Positions 1 to 5,672 of a DNA stretch of 9,224 nucleotides are shown piece after piece. Under the pieces are notes generated by a model. The model ran no database searches and had not been told where the DNA came from. It saw nothing but the letters and a program-made list of their open reading frames with translations. The stretch spans positions 1 to 9,224 of the forward strand of contig MWJR01000109.1 in NCBI GenBank assembly GCA_002127415.1. The letters run 5' to 3'. The position numbers were made by a program, and so were the translations under genes. Source of the DNA: Calditrichaeota bacterium AABM5.125.24 (GTDB lineage Bacteria > Electryoneota > AABM5-125-24 > Hatepunaeales > Hatepunaeaceae). Position 1 is the first letter of the stretch; each line of letters begins with the position of its first letter.

Positions 1-24
1 ATAGATCCCGATCGTCGCGACCGT

Positions 25-774
25 TCAGGCACGGCCCGTATCGCCACCGGTTTTCACCGCTCGCACCGGTTCGAGAGGAATCAGGAAATAGAGCAGCAGA
101 TATATTATCACCCCCGCGCCGTGAGTCACCAGGGTGACGAAGATCCAGATGAGCCGCACCAGAACCGGATCGACCCGGTAGCGCACCCCTATCCCGCCGC
201 AAATGCCGAGGATAACCCGCTCCCGGCTGCTGCGCCACAACCTTTCGCCCTGAGGTCGGTCAAACGCGGTGGCATCACTTTCCGGAGGCTGTTCCTGCTG
301 GTCCACCCGGCCACCTTTATAGTCAGCTGGAGAATGTTCGCCCATGCCGGGGACATTCTGCCGACGGCTGACTATCAGTATCACCAATCCGGTCAGGACC
401 AGACCGATGGGCAGCCATAGACGCGGCTCCGGCCGCCACAAGAACATAACCGGATAATGCCTCATTAAGATGAAAAACAGCCCGATGAGCACCAGCAGCA
501 CCCCAAGAGCCAGCCTTCCACCGGCGCCCGAGGATGGCTCGGTCTCACCCTCACGAGCGGGGGGAATAATCACCATCGCTATGATGTAGGCCAGCAAGCC
601 GCTTCCCCCCCAGAACATCGCCGCCAGCCACAATACCCTCACGATGATCGGATCGATCCCGATATAATCAGCCACCCCTCCGCACACCCCGGCGATGACC
701 CGGTCGCGGCGTGAACGTTTGAGTCGCTTTATCGGACGTCCGGCGCTCGCTTCAGCCTTTTCTTCCTGGCTCAT
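25..774 (-). CDS. Membrane protein with two PspC domains
   Basis: A 249-residue inner-membrane protein containing two PspC domains, the small membrane domain found in the phage-shock protein C regulator. Domain one spans about residues 16-73, with a basic start, the motif VIAGVCGGVADYIGIDP and a hydrophobic helix ending in IIPP. A middle part (about 87-137) has two more hydrophobic segments separated by a Trp/Pro-rich link, and a hydrophilic linker follows (138-175). Domain two spans about 178-236, with the motif VILGICGGIGVRYRVDP and a helix ending in LIPLEP. I chose the ATG at 774 because a GAGGT site (782-786) lies 7 bases upstream; the in-frame GTG at 780 would sit one base from it. There are no pspA, pspB or pspF genes nearby, so a link to the classical Psp envelope-stress response is only an inference from the domain. 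It could equally be a general envelope-stress or membrane-organising protein. Confidence 0.88.
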   Translation of the reverse strand: MSQEEKAEASAGRPIKRLKRSRRDRVIAGVCGGVADYIGIDPIIVRVLWLAAMFWGGSGLLAYIIAMVIIPPAREGETEPSSGAGGRLALGVLLVLIGLFFILMRHYPVMFLWRPEPRLWLPIGLVLTGLVILIVSRRQNVPGMGEHSPADYKGGRVDQQEQPPESDATAFDRPQGERLWRSSRERVILGICGGIGVRYRVDPVLVRLIWIFVTLVTHGAGVIIYLLLYFLIPLEPVRAVKTGGDTGRA

Positions 775-781
775 TATCACT

Positions 782-786
782 ACCTC
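782..786 (-). promoter_or_regulatory. Ribosome binding site deciding the start of the double-PspC gene
   Basis: GAGGT on the minus strand, 7 bases before the ATG at 774. The spacing favours this ATG over the in-frame GTG six bases further upstream. Confidence 0.6.
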
Positions 787-911
787 GTTAAGTAGCCGCT
801 GTCACTACGAACGAAGTGAAGGATCTTCCTCATCATTCCAGCGAAAGCCTGCCCCTGCGCCTGTTCCTGTGTAGGCAGGGAAAAGCAGGGACCGTCTCTC
901 CCGAGTTTAGG

Positions 912-937
912 GGAGCGACGACTTCAGTCGTCGTTCC
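912..937. repeat. Hairpin repeat, 11-bp stem, TTCA loop
   Basis: Arms GGAGCGACGAC (912-922) and GTCGTCGTTCC (927-937) pair over 11 bp with a single G-T pair. There is no T-tract, so it is not a typical intrinsic terminator. Confidence 0.7.
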
Positions 938-967
938 GTCGAAGGCGGAAAGCTTAAATAATAATGA

Positions 968-987
968 ACGCGAACTGACGTTCGCGT
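968..987. repeat. Hairpin repeat, 8-bp stem, TGAC loop
   Basis: Arms ACGCGAAC (968-975) and GTTCGCGT (980-987) are perfectly complementary. It lies one base before the next hairpin, forming a tandem pair of palindromes. Confidence 0.7.
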
Positions 988-988
988 C

Positions 989-1008
989 GGCCGACAAGAA
1001 TGTCGGCC
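989..1008 (+). repeat. Hairpin repeat of the GRCA-RGAA-TGYC family (copy 1)
   Basis: Arms GGCCGACA and TGTCGGCC are perfectly complementary around an AGAA loop. The same layout, with different outer stem bases, recurs at 1476-1495, 2274-2293 and 2305-2324. Confidence 0.75.
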
Positions 1009-1022
1009 CTCCCCTCTACTCT

Positions 1023-1241
1023 TCACTGAACAGACCACGGCTTTCGGGGAATGAATATCCAGGCAAGAATGTAAAACAGTATCCCGCTGCCGCCAGCCAG
1101 GGTTACAATCACCCAGATCAGACGTATGAGAACCGTGTTGATCCCGAAATACTCACCCAACCCGCCGCATACACCGGCCAGAATTCTGTCTTCGTTCGAA
1201 CGGCAGAGCCGTCGGATGGGGGAGGTGTCTTTGACAGCCAT
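1023..1241 (-). CDS. Small single-domain PspC protein
   Basis: A 72-residue protein that is essentially one PspC domain: a basic N-terminus with RLCRSNEDRILAGVCGGLG, an EYFGIN turn, and one long hydrophobic stretch (about residues 39-65) ending IFIPRKPW. The length suits a stand-alone PspC-family membrane protein. The ATG at 1241 has a good GAGGTG site (1249-1254) 7 bases upstream. The gene begins 43 bases after the nadC stop on the same strand and is probably cotranscribed with it. It resembles both domains of the larger PspC protein downstream, so the locus carries three PspC domains in two genes. The function in this organism is unknown; an envelope-stress role is inferred from the family only. 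Confidence 0.85.
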   Translation of the reverse strand: MAVKDTSPIRRLCRSNEDRILAGVCGGLGEYFGINTVLIRLIWVIVTLAGGSGILFYILAWIFIPRKPWSVQ

Positions 1242-1248
1242 CGATATT

Positions 1249-1254
1249 CACCTC
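1249..1254 (-). promoter_or_regulatory. Ribosome binding site of the small PspC gene
   Basis: GAGGTG on the minus strand, 7 bases from the ATG at 1241. This supports translation of this short gene. Confidence 0.65.
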
Positions 1255-1284
1255 AAGATATATCAGAAAATAGTGCCTGAGTGC

Positions 1285-2217
1285 CTAAGTTACAACCAGC
1301 AATGATAAGTCAAGCGTCTTCACGGAGTGGGTCAGGGCGCCGAGGGAGATAAAATCGACCCCTGTCAGCGCATATTCCCTCACATTTTCGAGGGTGATTC
1401 CGCCGGTGGTTTCGAGTTCCGGCCTATGGGTGGCCCGGACAGCTTGCTGGCCGGGTTTCATACTGCTTGCAACAACGCGGACAGGAATGTCCGCGCTACC
1501 AGATATAGAGTTGCATTCATCGACGCAGGCGCGAACTTGATCCGGGGTCATATTGTCGAGCAGGATGCGGTCGGGACGTGCGGCAACTGCCTCCCGAAAT
1601 TCATCCGGGTTCCGCGCCTCGACCATAACCCGAAACCGCCCGTGCTTATCGGCAAACCGGCGGCAGGCTTCGATGGCCTCCCTGATACCTCCCACCCCGG
1701 CGATGTGATTCTCCTTGATCAGGAAGGCGTCATACAGGGCGTAACGATGATTGACACCTCCCCCTGCTCGCACGGCGGCTTTATCGAGGTAGCGCAGTCC
1801 GGGGGCGGTCTTGCGGGTCTCGCTTATCCTGACGCCGGTGCCCTCGACCGCGCGAACGAACCGGTCGGTCAGGGTGGCAATCCCCCCGCAGCGCCCCAGG
1901 AAGTTCAGCGCGGTTCGCTCCCCGGCCAGGATTGCCCACAATTTACCTTTTATTCGTGTTGTCTCGTCGTCTTCCTTAACCCGGTCACCATCGGGGACAA
2001 CTGTTTTATAATCGATATTTCTGTCCAGCGCCCTGAATACCCCCTCGGCGATCCGCTGCCCGGCGACGATCCCCTCGCTGCGGGCGGTGATGGTGGCCTC
2101 ACCCACCCGCTCGGTCGGGATGGTGGCGCGGGTCGTAATGTCGCCGCGCTTGCCGAGGTCCTCCCGTAAGGCACGGCGGATGATGGCTTTGGCTACTCTA
2201 TTTAGGCCAATTTCCAT
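1285..2217 (-). CDS. nadC: Nicotinate-nucleotide pyrophosphorylase (quinolinate phosphoribosyltransferase)
   Basis: This cytoplasmic enzyme of de novo NAD synthesis converts quinolinate and PRPP to nicotinate mononucleotide, pyrophosphate and CO2. The 310-residue frame has the family hallmarks: REDLGKRGDITT near the N-terminus (18-29), GERTALNFLGRCGGIAT (99-115), the substrate-binding ETRKTAPGLR (133-142), NHRYALYDAFLIKENHI (156-172), ILLDNMTPDQV (218-228) and TGGITLENVR...TGVDFISLGALTHS near the C-terminus. I start it at the ATG at 2217, which has AAGGA (2223-2227) 5 bases upstream. The frame stays open 37 codons further, but those codons only translate palindromic repeats. Odd: the family normally has about 24 residues from DNM to the S/TGGI motif, whereas here there are about 51. 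The extra block (about residues 237-264) coincides with repeat DNA in the gene. No nadA or nadB is visible nearby. Confidence 0.93.
   Translation of the reverse strand: MEIGLNRVAKAIIRRALREDLGKRGDITTRATIPTERVGEATITARSEGIVAGQRIAEGVFRALDRNIDYKTVVPDGDRVKEDDETTRIKGKLWAILAGERTALNFLGRCGGIATLTDRFVRAVEGTGVRISETRKTAPGLRYLDKAAVRAGGGVNHRYALYDAFLIKENHIAGVGGIREAIEACRRFADKHGRFRVMVEARNPDEFREAVAARPDRILLDNMTPDQVRACVDECNSISGSADIPVRVVASSMKPGQQAVRATHRPELETTGGITLENVREYALTGVDFISLGALTHSVKTLDLSLLVVT
1426..1509 (-). repeat. Palindromic repeat block inserted in frame within nadC
   Basis: The block contains two hairpins. One has arms CCCGG-CAGC and GCTG-CCGGG (1434-1455, one mismatch). The other has arms CGCGGACA and TGTCCGCG around a GGAA loop (1476-1495), copy 2 of the GRCA-RGAA-TGYC family. 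The plus-strand ends read GGTGGC near 1430 and GCTACC at 1495-1500, so they are near-inverted. The block encodes the extra residues of NadC (including ADIPVRVV and MKPGQQAVRA), placed just before the conserved C-terminal TGGI motif. The exact borders are estimated from family spacing. Confidence 0.65.
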
Positions 2218-2228
2218 ATCATTCCTTA

Positions 2229-2266
2229 CCCCCTCTTCTACTGAAGGGGGGGAGTAAGGGGGGGTT
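2229..2266 (-). repeat. C-run/G-run hairpin repeat (copy 1)
   Basis: Read on the minus strand it is AACCCCCCC, TTACT, a C-run ending TTC, loop AGTA, then GAAG and a G-run. The stem is about 10 bp (2229-2238 with 2243-2252) including one G-T pair. The same layout is seen at 2574-2610 and twice inside the secreted-protein gene near 7701-7825. Confidence 0.7.
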
Positions 2267-2273
2267 GCAGTAG

Positions 2274-2293
2274 GACGGACATTCTTGTCTGTC
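2274..2293 (-). repeat. Hairpin repeat of the GRCA-RGAA-TGYC family (copy 3)
   Basis: On the minus strand the arms GACAGACA and TGTCCGTC pair over 8 bp (one G-T) around an AGAA loop. It stands 11 bases from copy 4, which points the other way. Confidence 0.7.
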
Positions 2294-2304
2294 GCCTTGT
2301 AATA

Positions 2305-2324
2305 GACAGGCAGGAATGCCTGTC
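2305..2324 (+). repeat. Hairpin repeat of the GRCA-RGAA-TGYC family (copy 4)
   Basis: Arms GACAGGCA and TGCCTGTC are perfectly complementary around a GGAA loop. The following bases CCACC resemble the flank of the copy inside nadC. Confidence 0.75.
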
Positions 2325-2345
2325 CCACCGCACACCATCCTCGTC

Positions 2346-2366
2346 ATTCCGGACTTGACCCGGAAT
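2346..2366. repeat. ATTCC...GGAAT palindrome, 7-bp stem
   Basis: Arms ATTCCGG and CCGGAAT flank a 7-base spacer. It belongs to the ATTCC/GGAAT family seen at 2382, 2444 and 2498. Confidence 0.65.
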
Positions 2367-2381
2367 CCAGATGTGAGTGTC

Positions 2382-2401
2382 ATTCCCGCGAAAGCGGGAA
2401 T
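2382..2401 (+). repeat. ATTCCCGC-GAAA-GCGGGAAT hairpin (dRS3-like)
   Basis: A perfect 8-bp stem closed by a GAAA tetraloop. The layout ATTCCC-N8-GGGAAT matches the consensus I recall for the neisserial dRS3 repeat. Near-identical palindromes are common in environmental genomes, so this is a resemblance, not a relationship claim. Confidence 0.75.
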
Positions 2402-2443
2402 CCATTACTCCTATTCATCAAACCAGCATTACTACGCTTCATC

Positions 2444-2463
2444 ATTCCAACGAAAGTTGGAAT
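2444..2463 (+). repeat. ATTCCAAC-GAAA-GTTGGAAT hairpin
   Basis: A perfect 8-bp stem with a GAAA loop. Compared with the copy at 2382, three base pairs of the stem differ on both arms, so pairing is kept by paired changes. Confidence 0.75.
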
Positions 2464-2497
2464 CCAGGAAAGTCGTTGTTATTACGTGAGTTGCTGG

Positions 2498-2517
2498 ATT
2501 CCAGCTTCCGCAGGAAT
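2498..2517 (-). repeat. Degenerate ATTCC...GGAAT hairpin
   Basis: On the minus strand it reads ATTCCTGC-GGAA-GCTGGAAT. The stem is 8 bp with one T-T mismatch, suggesting a decaying copy in the reverse orientation. Confidence 0.55.
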
Positions 2518-2573
2518 AGTGCGCGAGAACGTCATATAACATCCCCGGACAGCCTGTCTCGCCGGAATGACGC

Positions 2574-2610
2574 AACCCCCCTTCTTTTCCCCCCTTCAAT
2601 AGAAGGGGGG
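2574..2610 (+). repeat. C-run/G-run hairpin repeat (copy 2) downstream of polA
   Basis: AACCCCCC, a TTCTTTT linker, then a 9-bp stem CCCCCCTTC (2589-2597) with GAAGGGGGG (2602-2610) around an AATA loop. It lies 9 bases past the polA stop and could act as a 3' mRNA stem, but has no T-tract. Confidence 0.7.
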
Positions 2611-2619
2611 ATATGGGAT

Positions 2620-5364
2620 TCAGTCGTGCGCCTCCAGCCAGCTCTCCCCCCAGGATACATCGACCTCAAGCGGAACACGAAGCTCCATCGCGCCGGACAT
2701 CACCTCCTTTAGACGTTCAGCCAAACGCTCCATCTCATCCGGCGGCGCTTCGAAGACCAGCTCGTCGTGAACCTGCATCAACATCCGCGCCTCGAAGCGC
2801 TCCTCCTCCAGCATTCGCTGAACTCCTATCATAGCCCGCTTCATCAGGTCGGCCGCCGAACCCTGGATCGGGGTGTTGATGGCTATCCGCCGGGCGTTCT
2901 CGCGCACATTATAGTTGCGGCTGTTTATCTCAGGGATAGGCCTCCTCCGACCCATCATTGTCTCGACGTAGCCCTGTTCCCGCGCCCGCTCGTGCACCTC
3001 CTCGATATACTCCCTAACCCGCGGAAAGTTCGTGAAATACTGTTCGATAAACTCCCTGGCCCGCTTGCGTGAGATATGGAGGCGCTGTGCCAGGCCGAAT
3101 TCCCCCATCCCGTAAAGGACCCCGAAGTTCACCTCCTTGGCGTGGCGACGCATATCGGAGGTCACCAGCTCCGGAGGGATGTCGTTCATCCAGGCCGCCG
3201 TCGAGCGGTGGATATCCAACCCCTGTATGAAGGCTTTGATCAACCGCTCGTCACCCGACAGATGCGCCATTATCCGCAGCTCTATCTGCGAGTAGTCGGC
3301 CGAGACCATCAGCCACCCAGACTCGCCGGCGATGAAGGCCTTCCTGATTCGACCTCCGTCCTCGGTGCGGATCGGTATGTTCTGCAGGTTCGGGTCGGTC
3401 GATGAGAGCCGACCGGTCGCCGCTACGGTCTGGGTGTAGGAGGTATGCACACGACCGGTGATCGGGTGTGTCATCTGCGGCAGGGCGTCGATGTAGGTCG
3501 ATTTCAGCTTGGTCAGGTGACGGTAGCGCAGCAGCATCCGCGGCACCTCGTGAACCGGCGCCAGCCGCTCGAGCTCGCCGATGTCGGTCGAAAAGCCGAA
3601 CTTGGTCTTTCGACCAGACGGGAGCTGCAGCTTGCCATAGAGAACGTCGGCCAGCTGCTGGGTTGAATTAAGGTTGAACTCGTAGCCAACAGCCTCGTGA
3701 ACCTGGCTCACCAGCCCATCCATCTCGGTCTGGAATCCGGCCGACATCTCGGACAGAAGCCCTGTATCGAGCGCCACGCCCCGCCTCTCCATCGCCACCA
3801 GAACCGGCATCAGTGGCAGCTCCTGCTCGGTCAGCAACTGCTCGAAACCGCCATCCGCTACCCTGGGCCGAAAATAGTTGGTCAACCGCAGGGCGATGTC
3901 GGCGTCCTCGCAGGCGTATTCTGATATCTGTGGCAGCGGCACATCGGCCATAGAGATCTGCCTGGCTCCAGTGCCGATCAGTTGACTGGTCGGTATCTTC
4001 CGGTAGTCGAGGTGCATCTCAGCCAGCAGGTCCAGGTTGTGCTGGCGGGCCGAGGGATCCAGCAGGTGCGAGGCTATCATTGTGTCGAACACAACCCCAG
4101 CCACTGGAACATCATAGCAGGACAGAACCAGGATGTCATACTTCAGATTCTGCCCGGTCTTTGCGGGCTGCTGGTTAGCGTAAATCGGCCTCAGTTGCTC
4201 GAGGATGTAAGCGAGTTCCCTGGAGGTCTGCGGTCTCAGGTCCGGGGATGGCGGCTGCACCCAATCCTCGGGAACACCGCTGAAATGGTTGGCCGACACA
4301 TACCACGCCTGATACTCGCGGATCGAGAACGACATCCCTACCAGCTCGGCCTGCATCGCATCGAGGGAGGTGGTCTCCACATCCATAGAGATCAGGTCGG
4401 ATCGCTCCAGCTCCGAGACCATAGCCGTCAGCGCCTCCGGGTCGGTGATGGCGTGGTATTCCACCTCGCTTGGCGCCTCGACCGGTGCCTGAGGCTCAAG
4501 CCGTTCCAGTTGGGTCAGGATGGAAGAGAACTCCAGCTCTGCCAGGCGCTGTCGCGACCTGGGATTGTTCATCGGGCCGAAAGTGAGCCCCGCTGGTTTG
4601 ACACCCACCGGCGCCTCGGTGTCGAGTATGACCAGCTTCCTCGAGAGCCGCGCCTGGTCGGCGAAATTGGTCAGGTTCTCCCTCAGCTTGGGTTGCCTGA
4701 TCTCATTCGCCGCCGCCAGGACCTCCTCCAATCCCCCGAACCGGTTGACCAGCTCCACCGCCGTCTTACTGCCCACCTTGGGCACGCCGGGGACGTTGTC
4801 TGACGAATCCCCCATCAGACCGAGCACCTCGATCACCTTCTCCGGCCGGACGCCGAACTTGGTCTCGACCCCGGCTGGATCGTAGAGCTTAGGGCTGTCA
4901 GCCCCCTTCCTGGGAAGGGTATAGACCTTGACCCGATCGGTGACGAGCTGGTAGAAGTCCTTGTCGCCCGTGACGAGGAATACCTCCAGACCGGCCGCCT
5001 CTCCCCGTCTGGCCAGGGTTCCCATCACGTCGTCGGCCTCCCAGCCTTCGATGGCAAGCATAGGGATGTTGAGCAGCTCAATCATTTCGTAGAGCAGCGG
5101 CAACTGTTGCCTGAGATCCTCGTCCATCGGAGGGCGATTGGCCTTATAGGCCTCGAACATCCGGTGCCGAAAGGTGGGAGCCCCGGTGTCGAAAGTCATC
5201 GCCAGCAGGTCGGGACGCTCGCGACGGCAGAGTGCCAGCAGCGCGTGGAGAAACCCGAAGACCATCCCAACGTCCTGTCCCCGGGTGGTCAGTTGGGTTC
5301 CGCTGAAGGCGTGGAAGCTGCGAAACACCAGGGCCGAGCCGTCAACGAGAAACAGCCGCTTCAA
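2620..5364 (-). CDS. polA: DNA polymerase I
   Basis: Full-length (914 residues) family A DNA polymerase for Okazaki-fragment maturation and repair synthesis. Residues 1-~285 form the 5' nuclease/flap domain with acidic metal ligands at D8, D59, E109, D111, D112, D134, D136, D186 and D189 (motifs VDGSA, EADD, TGDKD, GDSSDNVPG). Residues ~300-500 form the 3'-5' proofreading domain with all catalytic positions present: D328/E330 in DVET, N406/D410 in GQNLKYD, and Y483/D487 in YACEDAD. The C-terminal polymerase domain has motif A SADYSQIELR (D690), motif B RRHAKEVNFGVLYG (K743, F747) and motif C MQVHDELVFEA (D867). The protein ends EAHD, close to the usual family end. The start is TTG: no in-frame ATG fits, and GAGGAG (5374-5379) lies 9 bases upstream. 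A promoter is visible at 5391-5419, so it is probably transcribed on its own. Confidence 0.97.
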   Translation of the reverse strand: MKRLFLVDGSALVFRSFHAFSGTQLTTRGQDVGMVFGFLHALLALCRRERPDLLAMTFDTGAPTFRHRMFEAYKANRPPMDEDLRQQLPLLYEMIELLNIPMLAIEGWEADDVMGTLARRGEAAGLEVFLVTGDKDFYQLVTDRVKVYTLPRKGADSPKLYDPAGVETKFGVRPEKVIEVLGLMGDSSDNVPGVPKVGSKTAVELVNRFGGLEEVLAAANEIRQPKLRENLTNFADQARLSRKLVILDTEAPVGVKPAGLTFGPMNNPRSRQRLAELEFSSILTQLERLEPQAPVEAPSEVEYHAITDPEALTAMVSELERSDLISMDVETTSLDAMQAELVGMSFSIREYQAWYVSANHFSGVPEDWVQPPSPDLRPQTSRELAYILEQLRPIYANQQPAKTGQNLKYDILVLSCYDVPVAGVVFDTMIASHLLDPSARQHNLDLLAEMHLDYRKIPTSQLIGTGARQISMADVPLPQISEYACEDADIALRLTNYFRPRVADGGFEQLLTEQELPLMPVLVAMERRGVALDTGLLSEMSAGFQTEMDGLVSQVHEAVGYEFNLNSTQQLADVLYGKLQLPSGRKTKFGFSTDIGELERLAPVHEVPRMLLRYRHLTKLKSTYIDALPQMTHPITGRVHTSYTQTVAATGRLSSTDPNLQNIPIRTEDGGRIRKAFIAGESGWLMVSADYSQIELRIMAHLSGDERLIKAFIQGLDIHRSTAAWMNDIPPELVTSDMRRHAKEVNFGVLYGMGEFGLAQRLHISRKRAREFIEQYFTNFPRVREYIEEVHERAREQGYVETMMGRRRPIPEINSRNYNVRENARRIAINTPIQGSAADLMKRAMIGVQRMLEEERFEARMLMQVHDELVFEAPPDEMERLAERLKEVMSGAMELRVPLEVDVSWGESWLEAHD

Positions 5365-5373
5365 CTCACATAT

Positions 5374-5379
5374 CTCCTC
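5374..5379 (-). promoter_or_regulatory. Ribosome binding site supporting the TTG start of polA
   Basis: GAGGAG on the minus strand, 9 bases upstream of the TTG at 5362-5364. An ATG immediately followed by TGA lies between them (5366-5371), so the only usable in-frame start is TTG. Confidence 0.6.
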
Positions 5380-5390
5380 ATAATCCAGTA

Positions 5391-5419
5391 AATATATAAC
5401 CTATACGATAAATTTGCAA
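5391..5419 (-). promoter_or_regulatory. Probable sigma70-type promoter of polA
   Basis: On the minus strand, TTGCAA (5414-5419) and TATATT (5391-5396) are separated by 17 bases. Transcription would start near 5384 and leave a leader of about 20 bases before the TTG. Spacing and -10 hexamer match those of the tmRNA promoter in this window. Confidence 0.6.
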
Positions 5420-5613
5420 AGCCATAGTCCATAGATGTAATGACGATACTTCTTTCCATTATTCTCGACGAGTGCCCCGGGATCCCGGATTTAGTCAGGG
5501 ATCGCAACCCGGGTCTCTTCTCGTTGCTGCCAGGTTTCAATGGTGTAAGCCCGTAATCTGGCAGCATGAGGTTTCGTGGCGTCAAACGTCTCGTTTGACA
5601 GCAGCTCGACCAT
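5420..5613. other. Spacer with palindromic repeats, no gene supported
   Basis: Contains a perfect 12-base palindrome CCGGGATCCCGG (5477-5488), a loose inverted pair GCTGCCAG/CTGGCAGC (about 5526-5575), and an 8-bp hairpin GTCAAACG-TCT-CGTTTGAC (5581-5599). A minus-strand open frame runs through it (about 5361-5630) but crosses the polA promoter and the terminator and has no recognisable protein features, so I do not call it. Confidence 0.55.
5581..5599. repeat. Hairpin repeat GTCAAACG/CGTTTGAC
   Basis: A perfect 8-bp stem with a TCT loop, 15 bases before the A-tract of the strong terminator. Its arm length matches the other short palindromes, though its sequence family differs. Confidence 0.6.
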
Positions 5614-5646
5614 AAAAAAGCCCCCGCCATCAGGCGGGGGCTTTTT
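5614..5646. terminator. Bidirectional intrinsic terminator
   Basis: A perfect 10-bp stem AGCCCCCGCC / GGCGGGGGCT (5619-5628 with 5633-5642) with an ATCA loop, flanked by six A on one side and five T on the other. It is placed to end the minus-strand outer membrane protein transcript 27 bases past its stop, and would also stop plus-strand transcription. Confidence 0.9.
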
Positions 5647-5672
5647 CTGTTTAACGGGGAAGACTAACGGAT

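Larger units (their letters stand above)
787..1022. repeat. Gene-free spacer built of short palindromic repeats
   Basis: I see no gene here on either strand; the open frame that crosses it on the plus strand is a by-product of the repeats and the opposite-strand gene. From left to right it holds a fragment containing GAACGAAGTGAAGGATCT, a partial ATTCCAGCGAAAGC half-palindrome (836-849), an imperfect CCTGCC...GGCAGG inverted repeat (848-879), and three clear hairpins described separately (912-937, 968-987, 989-1008). It separates the two PspC genes, so the downstream one may have its own promoter, but I could not pick a convincing one. Confidence 0.6.
2218..2619. repeat. Gene-free spacer between polA and nadC made of palindromic elements
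   Basis: About 400 bp with no credible gene. It is covered by at least seven hairpin elements of three families (listed individually) with short linkers. It also carries the nadC ribosome binding site (2223-2227). No obvious intrinsic terminator with a T-tract follows polA, so read-through into nadC or termination at these structures are both possible. Confidence 0.7.

Noticed and set aside
816..1280. 154-codon plus-strand frame
   Set aside because: Reads palindromic repeats and then the antisense of the small PspC gene; no ribosome site or domain.
1327..2169. 280-codon plus-strand open frame
   Set aside because: Antisense shadow of nadC, whose conserved motifs are on the minus strand.
2218..2328. 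N-terminal extension of nadC (37 extra codons, open upstream frame)
   Set aside because: The extension translates C-run/G-run and GRCA-RGAA-TGYC palindromes, and the ATG at 2217 has a well-spaced AAGGA site and begins where the conserved protein begins.
2346..2610. CRISPR array
   Set aside because: Repeats are short, differ in sequence and orientation and lie at irregular intervals with no uniform spacers; no cas genes are nearby.
2589..2610. Intrinsic terminator of polA
   Set aside because: The stem is strong but no T-tract follows on the minus strand; better described as a repeat that might still affect the mRNA 3' end.
3982..4803. 273-codon plus-strand open frame and other long plus-strand frames across 2767-5391
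   Set aside because: Antisense shadows of polA in a GC-rich gene.
5361..5630. 89-codon minus-strand frame just upstream of polA
   Set aside because: It overlaps the polA promoter and ribosome site, runs into the strong terminator, and has no protein-like features.
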